This document shows, piece after piece, positions 38,607 to 47,367 of a stretch of DNA of 64,000 nucleotides. A model generated the notes under the pieces. That model made no database searches. It saw only the letters and a list, made by a program, of their open reading frames with translations, and was not told the DNA's origin. A program made the translations under genes and the position numbers. The stretch spans positions 143,502 to 207,501 of the forward strand of contig NZ_ASSJ01000004.1 of the NCBI RefSeq assembly GCF_000473895.1, written 5' to 3'. The DNA is from Rubidibacter lacunae KORDI 51-2. GTDB taxonomy: Bacteria; Cyanobacteriota; Cyanobacteriia; Cyanobacteriales; Rubidibacteraceae. How positions within the stretch are numbered: position 1 is the stretch's first letter; the number at the start of each line of letters is the position of its first letter.

Positions 38607-38684
38607 GATGGGTGTCTGGAGAATGGCAGCGATGTAGTGCGAGAGTGTAGGTTAGGGCGTGCTGCAAGGTGCAACCACAAGCGC

Positions 38685-39431
38685 TCAAATCAGATCTCGC
38701 TCCTCAAGCGTGCGAATACGCGTCACGAGACCGTTTGCCCCTTTATCCACGAGCTGCGGTAAGAGTTCGGATGCTGGCTTGTCATTCAGCTGCGTGACAA
38801 TGTTGTACTTAACAATCAGTTTCGGAACGACTCCTTCGGGAGCGCCAACAGCTTCTGAGGGGTAAACAGTTTGAAGCGCGCTTTCAAGGTTAGTTGAGTT
38901 AGGAGCCAAGAAGTCGGAACGTTTCAAAGTCAGTACGAAGTGGTTGACTGCTTGAAAATCGTTGGCTAGCCCGCTGAGCTTAATGATGCCATCGTTGGCC
39001 TGGAGGATACTTTCAACTTGAACGTTGTCGGGAATGCGGTCGTGCAGATCCTGCAAAAGCGCTGCCGAGGGCTTGATGTCGTTAAAGATATTTGCCAGTG
39101 CCTCGGCTTCTGCCTGGGTGGTAGCCAGTTGAGCGCGAGCGGCTTCGAGCTTCTCTTGACTGGCTGTCAGAGTGTCGAGCTCTCCTTGCAGCTCAGCGTT
39201 TTCTCGCTCAACACTGGCGATCTGCTGCTGCGTGAGGTACCAGTAGGCAAACATGCCCAACGGCAGCACGAGAGCAACGACTCCACCGATCGCCAGCGGT
39301 AGCACACCGCCCTCGACATTATTACCGCTGCCAATAGCTGAAGCAGTTACACCGCTGGCAGCAACTGCGTCTTTCTGAGGCTGCCCCTCAGATCGGCGTT
39401 CCTTGAGGAAGTTGACGTCGAGACTATACAT
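38685..39431 (-). CDS. pilN: Type IV pilus assembly protein PilN
   Basis: A 248-residue protein. The N-terminal cytoplasmic motif YSLDVNFLKERR is the conserved PilM-binding segment of PilN. One membrane helix follows (~48-70, VVALVLPLGMFAYWYL), then a coiled coil (~70-115) and a periplasmic domain. It begins six bases after the pilM stop, so translation is coupled. An insert of ~30 residues (~15-45) between the PilM-binding motif and the membrane helix resembles that of other cyanobacterial PilN proteins. Confidence 0.9.
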   Translation of the reverse strand: MYSLDVNFLKERRSEGQPQKDAVAASGVTASAIGSGNNVEGGVLPLAIGGVVALVLPLGMFAYWYLTQQQIASVERENAELQGELDTLTASQEKLEAARAQLATTQAEAEALANIFNDIKPSAALLQDLHDRIPDNVQVESILQANDGIIKLSGLANDFQAVNHFVLTLKRSDFLAPNSTNLESALQTVYPSEAVGAPEGVVPKLIVKYNIVTQLNDKPASELLPQLVDKGANGLVTRIRTLEERDLI

Positions 39432-39437
39432 AACGAT

Positions 39438-40544
39438 CTATACCTCCCGCAGTCCTAATCCTAAAACCGTTCCCAGTCCCGGACGCTGAATTGCCGGGAT
39501 ATCGAGATTTGTCTGAAGTGACAGCGTCGCGATCGGATCGATCTGCGTTGTCGGCACCCCGAGGCGGTGCGAGAAAAACTCATCGAGTTGACCGATACCG
39601 CCTCCCGGTCCGGCCAGCAGGATATGCGCGACTTCAACCCCCTCGCTCTGACTCAAATAGAAATCGATCGAGCGTCGAATTTCGTCCGCCAGCTCGCCCA
39701 ATCCCCGCTGCAGGGCATTCATGCCCGGATTGAGTGGAGCCGTGTCACCGCGCTGGGCTTCGGCTGTCGGCACGGGAATCGTCATCTCCTGCAAGTGTTC
39801 CGTGTTGCGTGTCGGCGGCAAATTCATTGCCCGTGACAGCGCGCTCTGCAGCTGATAAGTGCCGATTGGTACCGTGCGGTTGAACTGCGGAATGCCATCA
39901 ACAATGATGGCGAGTTCGGTGCTGTCGAATTCGATATCGACAAGGACGGCGGCATCGCTTGACCCGAACTGCCGTAACTGCTCGCGGATCGTGCGAATGA
40001 GTGCGAAACTATTGATTTCCAGTACTCCAACCTCTAAGTTGGCTCGCCGAAAAATGTCTAGGTAGGTGTCGGTAACCTCACGCCGCGTGGCTACCAGCAA
40101 CACCTGCACTTTCTCGATACCATCTTCGTCTTCAAAATAACCGAGTTTTTGATAGTCGAGATCGACTTCTTCTCGCGGGTAGGGCAGATAGAGCGCAGCT
40201 TCCTGATTGAGGACGATATCCCGCAACTCTGCGTCATCGAGTTCGGCCGGAATCGGAATTAGCCGCACAATGGAATCGCGCATCGGTACGGAAGCAGTGA
40301 CGCGCTTGGCTTTGATGCTCTCCGTTTCGAGAATGCTTTGAATGAGTTCGGCAACAGCACCCGGATCGACAATCCTCCCCTCTTCGCAGACCCCCTCAGG
40401 CACCTCGCGAGTCACCAGAGACTTGAGTTGATATCCTTTTTCTGACGTTCGCACCTGAGCGACACTAATTCGCTCAGGTGCGACTTCGATCCCGACTCCT
40501 TTGTTATCGCGGCCGAAGAGTGAACCCTTGAAACGCTGCAGCAT
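39438..40544 (-). CDS. pilM: Type IV pilus assembly ATPase-fold protein PilM
   Basis: A 368-residue actin-like (FtsA/MreB fold) protein. The nucleotide-binding loops are visible: VGIEVAPERISVAQ at the N-terminus, VLVDIEFDSTELAII in the middle, and ILLAGPGGGIGQLDEF near the C-terminus. It forms a cytoplasmic ring that binds PilN and supports pilus extension and retraction. First gene of the operon. Its upstream region consists of diverged tandem repeats, so its promoter is repeated or displaced. In cyanobacteria these pili drive phototactic twitching and DNA uptake. Confidence 0.93.
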   Translation of the reverse strand: MLQRFKGSLFGRDNKGVGIEVAPERISVAQVRTSEKGYQLKSLVTREVPEGVCEEGRIVDPGAVAELIQSILETESIKAKRVTASVPMRDSIVRLIPIPAELDDAELRDIVLNQEAALYLPYPREEVDLDYQKLGYFEDEDGIEKVQVLLVATRREVTDTYLDIFRRANLEVGVLEINSFALIRTIREQLRQFGSSDAAVLVDIEFDSTELAIIVDGIPQFNRTVPIGTYQLQSALSRAMNLPPTRNTEHLQEMTIPVPTAEAQRGDTAPLNPGMNALQRGLGELADEIRRSIDFYLSQSEGVEVAHILLAGPGGGIGQLDEFFSHRLGVPTTQIDPIATLSLQTNLDIPAIQRPGLGTVLGLGLREV

Positions 40545-40547
40545 AGC

Positions 40548-41370
40548 ACAACCTGCACACTGAGAAATAAGGACCTTAATACAATTTTGAGGGAGAGATG
40601 AGCCAGAAATGAATTCCCACAGATGTTACTCGATCTTGCGCGAATAGGGAATCCCTAAAACTCGAAATTCCGAAGAAATACTGATGAAGTAAGCTCCCAA
40701 CGATCGCCAGCCTAATCCGTTCGTTAAGTCAACGATCGCGCTACCAACAAAACAGTGTCGTCACCCACTGCGATCGCTTGTCCGCGATCGCAATCGAGGA
40801 AATCCTCGCGCGCCGAAGCACAACCTGCGAACTTCAGAAAGGAGAACTCTAATTGGGAAGGGCGAAGGACAAACTCTTCACCAGCCCGATGTAAATCCCC
40901 TCTAATGCTACTAGATTTAGTGCGAATGGAGCATGCCTCAAATTCGAAGTTCCGAAGAAATACTGAAGAAGTAAACCTCCAAGGATTGCCGCTCCAATCA
41001 GTTCGATGTCTCGAACAATCGCGCCATCAACAAGACAGTGTCGTCACCCACCCGATAGCTTGTCCGAGATCTCAATCGGCAAACTCGTCGCTCGCGTCCT
41101 CAAGCACAACCTTCAAACTTAGAATTGAGGACTTTAATAGCAAGCGCGAAAGAGAGATGCTCCACCAGCCCAGGGTAAATTCCCTTCTAATAATACTCTA
41201 TCTGTCGCGAATCTGGTACGCCTCAAACTCAAAGTTCCGAAGAAATACTGACAAAGTAAACTACCAACGATCGTAGCTCTAATCTATTCGATGACTCGAA
41301 CGATCTCGGTATTAATTAAACAGTGTCGTCACCCACTGCGAGCACTTGTTTGCGATCGCAATCGACAAGC
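40548..41370. repeat. Three diverged tandem copies of a ~285 bp sequence upstream of pilM
   Basis: The landmark TTCCGAAGAAATACTGA begins at 40668, 40950 and 41235 (last copy identical, spacing 282 and 285 bp). A second landmark CAGTGTCGTCACCCAC begins near 40753, 41035 and 41321 with the same spacing. Each unit also carries a HIP1-rich CGATCGCAATCG stretch and a segment resembling the 5' region just before pilM. The copies differ by many substitutions. The forward frame from 40755 to 41276 is open only because the unit length is a multiple of three; it shows no protein family. Confidence 0.85.
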
Positions 41371-41495
41371 CCATTGCACGCTCGCCACTTTGGTTGCCCA
41401 AAGCAAAATCGCCAGCAGATAAAAGAGGTTTCCCTTCGCTGGCGACGAGCCAATTTTTGCTGGGTTCCCGACAGTTGATGCACTATCGAGTGCGG

Positions 41496-41621
41496 TCAAC
41501 TGAAGCGACGGACGTTTTCCGTAACCTTCGAGGCGGGCTTGCGCCCACGTCGGGCCAACACGAGCAAAACGTAAACGGTAATTAGGTAGACAACCGCTAG
41601 CAGGGGGATGATCGTAGACAT
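41496..41621 (-). CDS. 41-residue single-pass membrane protein
   Basis: From the ATG at 41621, with GGAG eight bases upstream, the protein begins MSTIIPLLAVVYLITVYVLL and ends with a basic, polar tail (ARRGRKPASK). The third codon positions are GC-rich as in real genes here. Size and layout resemble the small subunits of photosystem, cytochrome b6f or NDH-1 complexes, but it does not match PsbX, PsbY, PetG, PetM, PetN or PsbN as I remember them. Unidentified. Part of the ~1.7 kb between pilM and sds. Confidence 0.5.
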   Translation of the reverse strand: MSTIIPLLAVVYLITVYVLLVLARRGRKPASKVTENVRRFS

Positions 41622-42217
41622 CACGGCAACTCCGAAGCTTGTGTGGGTGGTGTGTCGGGAGGTCGGCGGCGATCGCGGTTTTTTCATCCCTGCAAGACCG
41701 CACCGCGGGCGCAGAACCGCTGGTCCTTCTCACCCGCCAATTAGAGCTACGAATGCTACTGTTACGACTCGTTCCACGTCGGCTCGAAAGCTTTGCTTGA
41801 CTCAACAGCTCCAGCATGAATAGCGCGCAGCGCTCGATGCTATTAGAGTTGTGGTTCGTCCAGCTCGACCTCTGATATCTCTACCTAGAACGACCGGGCA
41901 GCACTCGCTCCCCCTTACCTTAATACTTGCAGGTTCGACAAACTCTCGCGCCCACCACCGGAGCGATCGAACGGGGGGTTTAGCTATCTAAAACCCTTGT
42001 TTCGATCCTAACATGCTCTTCCCTGGCACCCAACCTCTATTGAGCGATACCGGGTCGAGACACTTTAACCGCTGCCACTCAACGCAGTCGAGAGCGTTCC
42101 CTGCATCGGAACAACGGTAATAGGAGATAGGAAGCTTCCCTCACCGGTAGCCATCGCCTAGAATTGTTAAAGGATATGTAAAATTTCGTAACCAATCGCG
42201 CCTAACCCGGCTAGCTC
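41622..42217. other. 596 bp without a supported gene upstream of sds
   Basis: Short frames only. The promoters of the small membrane protein (reverse) and of sds (forward) must lie here. An AT-rich stretch near 42165-42185 (GTTAAAGGATATGTAAAATTT) could be part of the sds promoter. Confidence 0.4.
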
Positions 42218-43189
42218 ATGACTTCAGTGACCTCTCTCTTCGCGCCTGTCGATGCCGACCTGCAAGTGATGACCGAAAACCTGAAGCAGCTAGTCGGGGC
42301 CCAGCACCCGCTGTTAGGGGCGGCCGCCGAGCACTTATTTGGGGCCGGGGGTAAGCGCCTGCGTCCAGCACTTGTGCTTTTAGCTGCGCGAGCCACAATG
42401 CCCGGTTGCGACATTACGCAGCGGCATCGACGGCTGGCCGAGATCGCTGAGATGATCCACACAGCGAGCTTGGTGCACGACGATGTAGTCGACGAAGCAG
42501 AAGTCCGCCGCAAAGTCCCAACTGTCAACGCGCTGTTTGACAATCGCGTGGCGGTACTTGCCGGCGATTTCCTCTTTGCTCAGTCGTCGTGGTATCTAGC
42601 CAATCTGGACAACTTAACGGTGGTCAAGTTGCTATCCGAGGTGATTCGCGATTTTGCAGAGGGCGAAATCCGTCAGGGGTTGAGTCAATTCGACACGACG
42701 CTTACGGTGGAACGATATCTGGAGAAGAGTTATTACAAAACAGCATCGCTGATTGCCAACAGCGTTAAAGCGGCTGGTGTTCTCAGTAGCGTGTCCGCAA
42801 AAGTTGCTGAAGAGCTCTACTGTTACGGGCGCAACTTTGGTCTGGCTTTTCAAATCGTCGATGATATTCTCGATTTCACGGCAACCGCAGAAGTGCTGGG
42901 CAAACCAGTAGGTTCTGATTTGGCGAGCGGGCACTTAACAGCACCGGTCTTGTTCGCACTGGAAGAAAACCCACAACTGAATGCGGTCATTGAACGCCGT
43001 TTCAGTGAGTCTGGCGATCTCGAGCGGGCGCTGGCGTGGGTCGAGCGGAGCAAGGGAGTCGAGAGAGCGCGCGCGCTAGCCTCCCAGTTCGCGCGGACGG
43101 CGGTACTCCACCTCGATGCCCTGCCACCCTCGGCATCGCGACAGGCGCTCGTCGAGCTCGCCGACTATGTGCTCGAGCGTTTGTACTAA
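42218..43189 (+). CDS. sds: Long-chain all-trans polyprenyl diphosphate synthase (solanesyl type)
   Basis: A 323-residue trans-prenyltransferase. The first aspartate-rich motif is LVHDDVVDEAEVRRK and the second is QIVDDILDF. GGKRLRPALVLLAA near residue 45 binds isopentenyl diphosphate. The cyanobacterial group with SSWYLANLDNLTVVKLLSEVIRD is the solanesyl diphosphate synthase used for the C45 side chain of plastoquinone. A gene for the MEP-pathway enzyme IspH lies next to it in convergent orientation, so the two isoprenoid genes are neighbours but not an operon. Confidence 0.92.
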   Translation: MTSVTSLFAPVDADLQVMTENLKQLVGAQHPLLGAAAEHLFGAGGKRLRPALVLLAARATMPGCDITQRHRRLAEIAEMIHTASLVHDDVVDEAEVRRKVPTVNALFDNRVAVLAGDFLFAQSSWYLANLDNLTVVKLLSEVIRDFAEGEIRQGLSQFDTTLTVERYLEKSYYKTASLIANSVKAAGVLSSVSAKVAEELYCYGRNFGLAFQIVDDILDFTATAEVLGKPVGSDLASGHLTAPVLFALEENPQLNAVIERRFSESGDLERALAWVERSKGVERARALASQFARTAVLHLDALPPSASRQALVELADYVLERLY

Positions 43190-43302
43190 TCAAGGTTGTA
43201 TTTGAACGGCGCTTCCGTTGGTGGGCGACACCGGCATTGCCAGGCAAGCAAACTGCCAGTCTGAGAACCTTGCCGATTGCAATGCTCCAACTCGCGACCG
43301 CC

Positions 43303-44517
43303 TCAGCCGGCAGCTGGGACAGACGGAGCCTTTATATCAAGCAATTTGCGGATCGAGATTTCAACCGCGCGGTCGGGGGTGGAAGCTCCAGAGGTCACAC
43401 CGACTACGAGCGTGCCATCGGGCAACCAGTTATCGGTGACGATGAGGTCGCGGCCTAGGGGCTTGTGTTCGATGCGGTTACCGGGACCGATGCGCTCGGG
43501 TGCGTCGATGTGATAAGAGGGAATGCCGCGTTCGATCGCGATTTCTTGCAAGTGGGTGGTGTTGGATGAGTTAAAGCCGCCGATGACAAGCATCAAGTCG
43601 AGATCGGCTTCGACGAGATCGAGCATGGCATCTTGGCGCTCTTGAGTGGCGTCGCAGATGGTATTGAAGCTCATAAAGCGATCGTCGAGTTCCTGAGGTC
43701 CGTATTTGCTTAGCATCGTGCGCTCGAAGAGCTTGCCGATCTGAGCGGTTTCGCTCTTAAGCATCGTGGTTTGATTGGCGATGCCGACGCGTTCGAGGTC
43801 GCGGTCGGGATCGAAGCCGGACGAACTGGCGACGGCGAATTTGGCCAGGAAATCATCTCGATTGCCGCCCTGCAGAATATAGTCGGTTACGTAGCGAGCC
43901 TCGTCGAGATTTAGAACGACAAGATATTTATCGGCGAAGGAACTCGTGGCAACGGTTTCTTCATGGGCGTATTTACCGTGAACGATCGAGGTAAAGCGGC
44001 GTTTCTTGTGTTTCTCGACTGAATTCCAAACCTTGGACACCCACGGACATGTGGTATCGACGATCGTACAACCTTTGTCTTTAAGGAGTTGCATCTCCGG
44101 TACACTCGCGCCGAAGGCAGGTAGGATCGCTACGTCGCCAGAGTCTACGACGGAGAAGTCCTTGCGATCGTTGATAACGGGAATGAAGCCGACTTCCATG
44201 TCGCGCAGCCGCTGGTTGACGCCGGGGTTGTGGATAATTTCGTTGGTAATCCAGATGCGTTCGTTGGGAAAGTGCTGTCGAGTTTCGTAGGCGATCGCGA
44301 CAGCGCGCTCAACGCCCCAGCAAAAACCAAAGGCTTCAGCCAGGCGGATGGTGAGTTCGCCAACTTGAAGGCGGTAACCGCTCTCGCGAATTTGAGCAAT
44401 GAGATTGCTCTCGTACTCGGCGCTCATGGTGCGGGAGGTTTCGGCCTCGTGCCCGAATCCTTTGCGGTGGTAGTTCGGAGAGTGGTGGAGCGATCGCTTG
44501 AAGGCTTTGGTGTCCAT
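43303..44517 (-). CDS. ispH: 4-hydroxy-3-methylbut-2-enyl diphosphate reductase (IspH)
   Basis: 404 residues from the ATG at 44517; the frame is open further upstream without conservation. It carries the three cluster cysteines in [20 protein letters not shown] and [11 protein letters not shown], and EIIHNPGVN with the substrate-binding His. It performs the last step of the MEP pathway, making IPP and DMAPP with electrons from ferredoxin. The ~400-residue length and the N-terminal extension of ~70 residues before FGFCWG are typical of cyanobacterial and plastid enzymes; the bacterial form is ~315. Confidence 0.95.
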   Translation of the reverse strand: MDTKAFKRSLHHSPNYHRKGFGHEAETSRTMSAEYESNLIAQIRESGYRLQVGELTIRLAEAFGFCWGVERAVAIAYETRQHFPNERIWITNEIIHNPGVNQRLRDMEVGFIPVINDRKDFSVVDSGDVAILPAFGASVPEMQLLKDKGCTIVDTTCPWVSKVWNSVEKHKKRRFTSIVHGKYAHEETVATSSFADKYLVVLNLDEARYVTDYILQGGNRDDFLAKFAVASSSGFDPDRDLERVGIANQTTMLKSETAQIGKLFERTMLSKYGPQELDDRFMSFNTICDATQERQDAMLDLVEADLDLMLVIGGFNSSNTTHLQEIAIERGIPSYHIDAPERIGPGNRIEHKPLGRDLIVTDNWLPDGTLVVGVTSGASTPDRAVEISIRKLLDIKAPSVPAAG

Positions 44518-44763
44518 GCGCTGCTGTCTGCAAGTGTACGAGAGAATAACTACCCGCACTGGAGCGCGCGGGGCGCGATTCATCCCGATCCTAGGGCGCG
44601 TGGGTTCGGGGTGCAACTCGAGACGGACGTTACCTGGAGCTACTGGGAGTTGCGTCGAGCTTCAATGGCCGCTGACTAGGTGCACTTGCCAGCGTTCGCA
44701 TCGCGATGGCGTCTTAATACTGCGATAGCAGTTCTTGCTCGATTACTGACTCGATGGCAGTAC

Positions 44764-45033
44764 TTACTCAATAACAGTGAGGTCGGGGTCGAAGTCGTTA
44801 GCAGGAGCATTCATTTCAGCCAGGGTTTTCCAGCCGGTTTGCCAAAGGTTAGGATCCCTGAGTTGTTGGGCGTTGAGCCAGAAGCGGATGCTGTCATCAC
44901 AGGAGGCGACGAGTTCGGCAAAGACCCATCGACCGTGGTTTTTGCAGTTAACAACCTGGAAGTGACGCCAGCCCCATGTGGTTTGCCGCGCCGTCCATTT
45001 TGAACCGATCATGTGTCGTTTTTGGACAGGCAT
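44764..45033 (-). CDS. Small Trp-rich protein (TIGR02450 family)
   Basis: 89 residues from the ATG at 45033. The family pattern is clear: KWTARQTTWGWRHFQVVN, then WVFAELVASCDDSIRFWLNA, with WQTGWKTL near the end. These small proteins occur widely in cyanobacteria and marine proteobacteria; their function is unknown. It stands alone between ispH and a 900 bp gene-free stretch. Confidence 0.8.
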   Translation of the reverse strand: MPVQKRHMIGSKWTARQTTWGWRHFQVVNCKNHGRWVFAELVASCDDSIRFWLNAQQLRDPNLWQTGWKTLAEMNAPANDFDPDLTVIE

Positions 45034-45952
45034 TCTTTCCACCACAGTAAGTTTGCGCCTATTTTCCCATCAGAGCGCGGCCCTGTAGTGCTCGTCGCGT
45101 TCCCAGAATCGCTCTCATAGTTGAACGGCTTGAATGGCATTGACTTCAGTAGACTCGAATCCACGAGAACCAATTCAGGCGGGGATTTCAGGCGTTTGAA
45201 AAGCCCCCTGACTTGTTCAATACATGTCGACAAAGTTGGAAGCCGGTCCCCGCTTTTGACCTACTCATGAGCTGAGCTTAGGAGGTTTGGGAGCAAAGAA
45301 GTCGTGTCCCAAAGTCCTCTAGCACCAGGGGTTACAGCTTAAGTCAGTGCATTTCCCCTAGGACTCCTTCACTTTGCAGACCACATCCAGCGCCTCGCGC
45401 CACAACTTCCGCTAGTCGGTTCCCGGATGCCGAGCTCGCGTCAACCATTCAGGGACGATTGCTCAGAGACTCTGGCTGTGGCGGCACTCCCCATCGGCGA
45501 ACAGTTGCACACTGACCTCTGGAGACGCCCATCCCCGCAACTCCCTCATCGCCTGAGCGAACAACTGTTCTTAACGCGGATCGATCGTACTGCCAATCCA
45601 ATTTCGGACCTCGCGCCAGCCAGCTCAACGTCCACTCCGGACATTACTAGCAGGATGGTCGCCTCCCAGGAACTGAGCTTTGGTGGGGTTCGCAGGCACC
45701 CTGTTATCTTAACCAAGCAGAGCATCCATTTTCTCAAACCGTTACTCTGCATGTCTTCTAGCAGCGATTTGAAATTTGCTGAGACGCAGTACCAGCAGTA
45801 AATTTGTTTGGCTGATGGGTTCTATCTCGATCGCTTTTTCCAATACGACACGCCATGATGAACAGGTGCTTCCCCCGTCATCGCAACGTGCTACAACAAG
45901 AGTCAGCTTTTGACTTGCGCGATCGCTGCCAATTTTACGCGTCTCCTGGCGC
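45034..45952. other. About 920 bp without a supported gene
   Basis: Frames at 45009-45233 (reverse), 45427-45801 (forward) and 45546-45752 (reverse) show no recognisable motif, no ribosome site and poor codon preference. The stretch has few HIP1 sites and may be decayed mobile DNA, but no transposase family could be named. It presumably holds the nblR-like promoter at its right end. Confidence 0.45.
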
Positions 45953-46663
45953 TTGACTACCGTGCAATCATCGGGATTTGCTCCAGATAGCCGTCCTTGC
46001 GTTTTACTCGTCGAGGCCGATCGCTCTTTTGCCCGTCAGGTGCGGGCGGATGCCGGCGATGCCGGATACGCACTGCACGTTGCTCCGGATGTTAAATCAG
46101 CTTGGCAGCAATACCAAGAGCTGCAGCCCGCGCTGGTGGCGATCGACTGCGCCCACCTCGGACCACCAGGACTGACCCTTTGCCGACGGATTCGCGCTAC
46201 GGGAACGCGCATTCCGTTGTTGTTGTTGATGGCACGCGCGTCGGTCGAAGACCGCGTTGCTTGTTTGGAAGCAGGCGCAGACGATTACATTGCCCCCCCC
46301 TACCGGGCCGATTTATTTTTGCAGCTGATGCGGCTGTACCTGCAGCCGGCAGAAGAAGAGACCGAGCAGTTGCACTTTGGTGACTTAGTGCTGGACATAG
46401 CAATGCGTCGCGCAATCCGCAACACTCGCAGTATCGACCTGACGATGAAAGAATTCGAGCTGCTTAAGTACTTGATGCTGCACCCCGGTGAAGTCTTGAC
46501 GCGCGAGCAAATTCTCGAGAATGTTTGGAGCTACGATTACGCTGGCGAGTCGAACGTCATCGAAGTATACATTCGCTATCTCCGCATCAAAATGGAAGAC
46601 GAAGGGGAGAAGCGCTTGATTCAAACCGTGCGCGGAGTCGGCTATGTATTGCGAGAGTCGTGA
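45953..46663 (+). CDS. nblR: NblR-like atypical OmpR-family response regulator
   Basis: 236 residues from a TTG at 45953, or 233 from a GTG at 45962; neither has a clear ribosome site. The C-terminal winged helix (LTMKEFELLKYLMLHPGEVLTREQILENVWSYD) closely fits NblR, the regulator of phycobilisome breakdown and survival under nutrient and light stress. The receiver is non-canonical: Asp65 remains (VAID), but the acidic pocket is reduced to E21-A22, the signalling Thr is Met93, and the conserved Lys is Pro115. NblR is known to act without phosphorylation. The DUF192 gene follows after 15 bp and is probably co-transcribed. Confidence 0.78.
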   Translation: MTTVQSSGFAPDSRPCVLLVEADRSFARQVRADAGDAGYALHVAPDVKSAWQQYQELQPALVAIDCAHLGPPGLTLCRRIRATGTRIPLLLLMARASVEDRVACLEAGADDYIAPPYRADLFLQLMRLYLQPAEEETEQLHFGDLVLDIAMRRAIRNTRSIDLTMKEFELLKYLMLHPGEVLTREQILENVWSYDYAGESNVIEVYIRYLRIKMEDEGEKRLIQTVRGVGYVLRES

Positions 46664-46678
46664 GGTAGATACAACTCG

Positions 46679-47194
46679 ATGACAGAGCGCGCACTGCGAT
46701 CGCCCGGACGATGGGTACTGTGGATGCTGAGTGGAATGCTCCTGCTCGGCTGTGGCGGTTTTGCATGGGAGGCAAGCGGACCGATTGCTCAACTTCCACG
46801 CGAAGGACAGACACTTCCAATTGAAGCTCGAGCAATCCTCGGCGGCGAGACGATTTACTTAGAAGTGGCCCGATCGCCCCAGCAGCAGGCAATTGGGTTG
46901 ATGTTCCGCAGCGACCTCGCGCCCGATCGCGGCATGGTGTTCCCATTCGAGTCGCAACGAATTGCACGCTTCTGGATGAAGAATGTCAGCATTCCTCTGG
47001 ATATGCTGTTCGTTCGCGATGAAGAGATCGTTGCCATTGAAGCGAACGTGCCGCCCTGCAACGAAGATTCATGTCCACTCTACGGTCCTTCAGACGTACC
47101 CGTGGATGTCGTCATCGAACTAGCGGGCGGTCGAGCTGACGAACTCGGCGTCCATGTGGGCGATCGCGTTGCAATCGAACCCCTAGAGCGCTGA
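46679..47194 (+). CDS. DUF192 lipoprotein
   Basis: A 171-residue protein with an N-terminal signal and lipobox LLLGC (Cys25), so a lipid-anchored periplasmic protein is likely. The DUF192 core has EVARSPQQQAIGLMFRSDLA, GMVFPFESQRIARFWMKNVSIPLD and VGDRVAIE. Two further cysteines (PCNEDSC) sit where cyanobacterial members have a short insert. The domain's role is unknown. It lies 15 bp after the nblR-like gene, an arrangement pointing to stress-related expression. Confidence 0.85.
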   Translation: MTERALRSPGRWVLWMLSGMLLLGCGGFAWEASGPIAQLPREGQTLPIEARAILGGETIYLEVARSPQQQAIGLMFRSDLAPDRGMVFPFESQRIARFWMKNVSIPLDMLFVRDEEIVAIEANVPPCNEDSCPLYGPSDVPVDVVIELAGGRADELGVHVGDRVAIEPLER

Positions 47195-47367
47195 GCATGA
47201 GTTCCAACCGATCGCGCCTCCGCGTTGAGCATTGTCCAGCAGGCGGTGAGATGGGGACGGTAAACTCGCATTGCTGGTATGCTCTATTAGCTGCTTCTCC
47301 AGGACTGCCGCGAAGCTTGCGAGCGGTGCCGAGCGTACTGACCAGAAGATCGCGGGAAAAGTCAGGA

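Noticed and set aside
40755..41276. 173-residue forward frame upstream of pilM
   Set aside because: It is open only because the tandem repeat unit is a multiple of three; it begins at GTG without ribosome site and its amino acids mirror the repeat, not a protein family.
40660..41370. CRISPR-like array
   Set aside because: The repeats are ~285 bp, diverged and without spacers; no cas gene is present.
45427..45801. 124-residue forward frame between the Trp-rich and nblR-like genes
   Set aside because: No family, no ribosome site, and unlike neighbouring genes in codon use; possibly decayed DNA.
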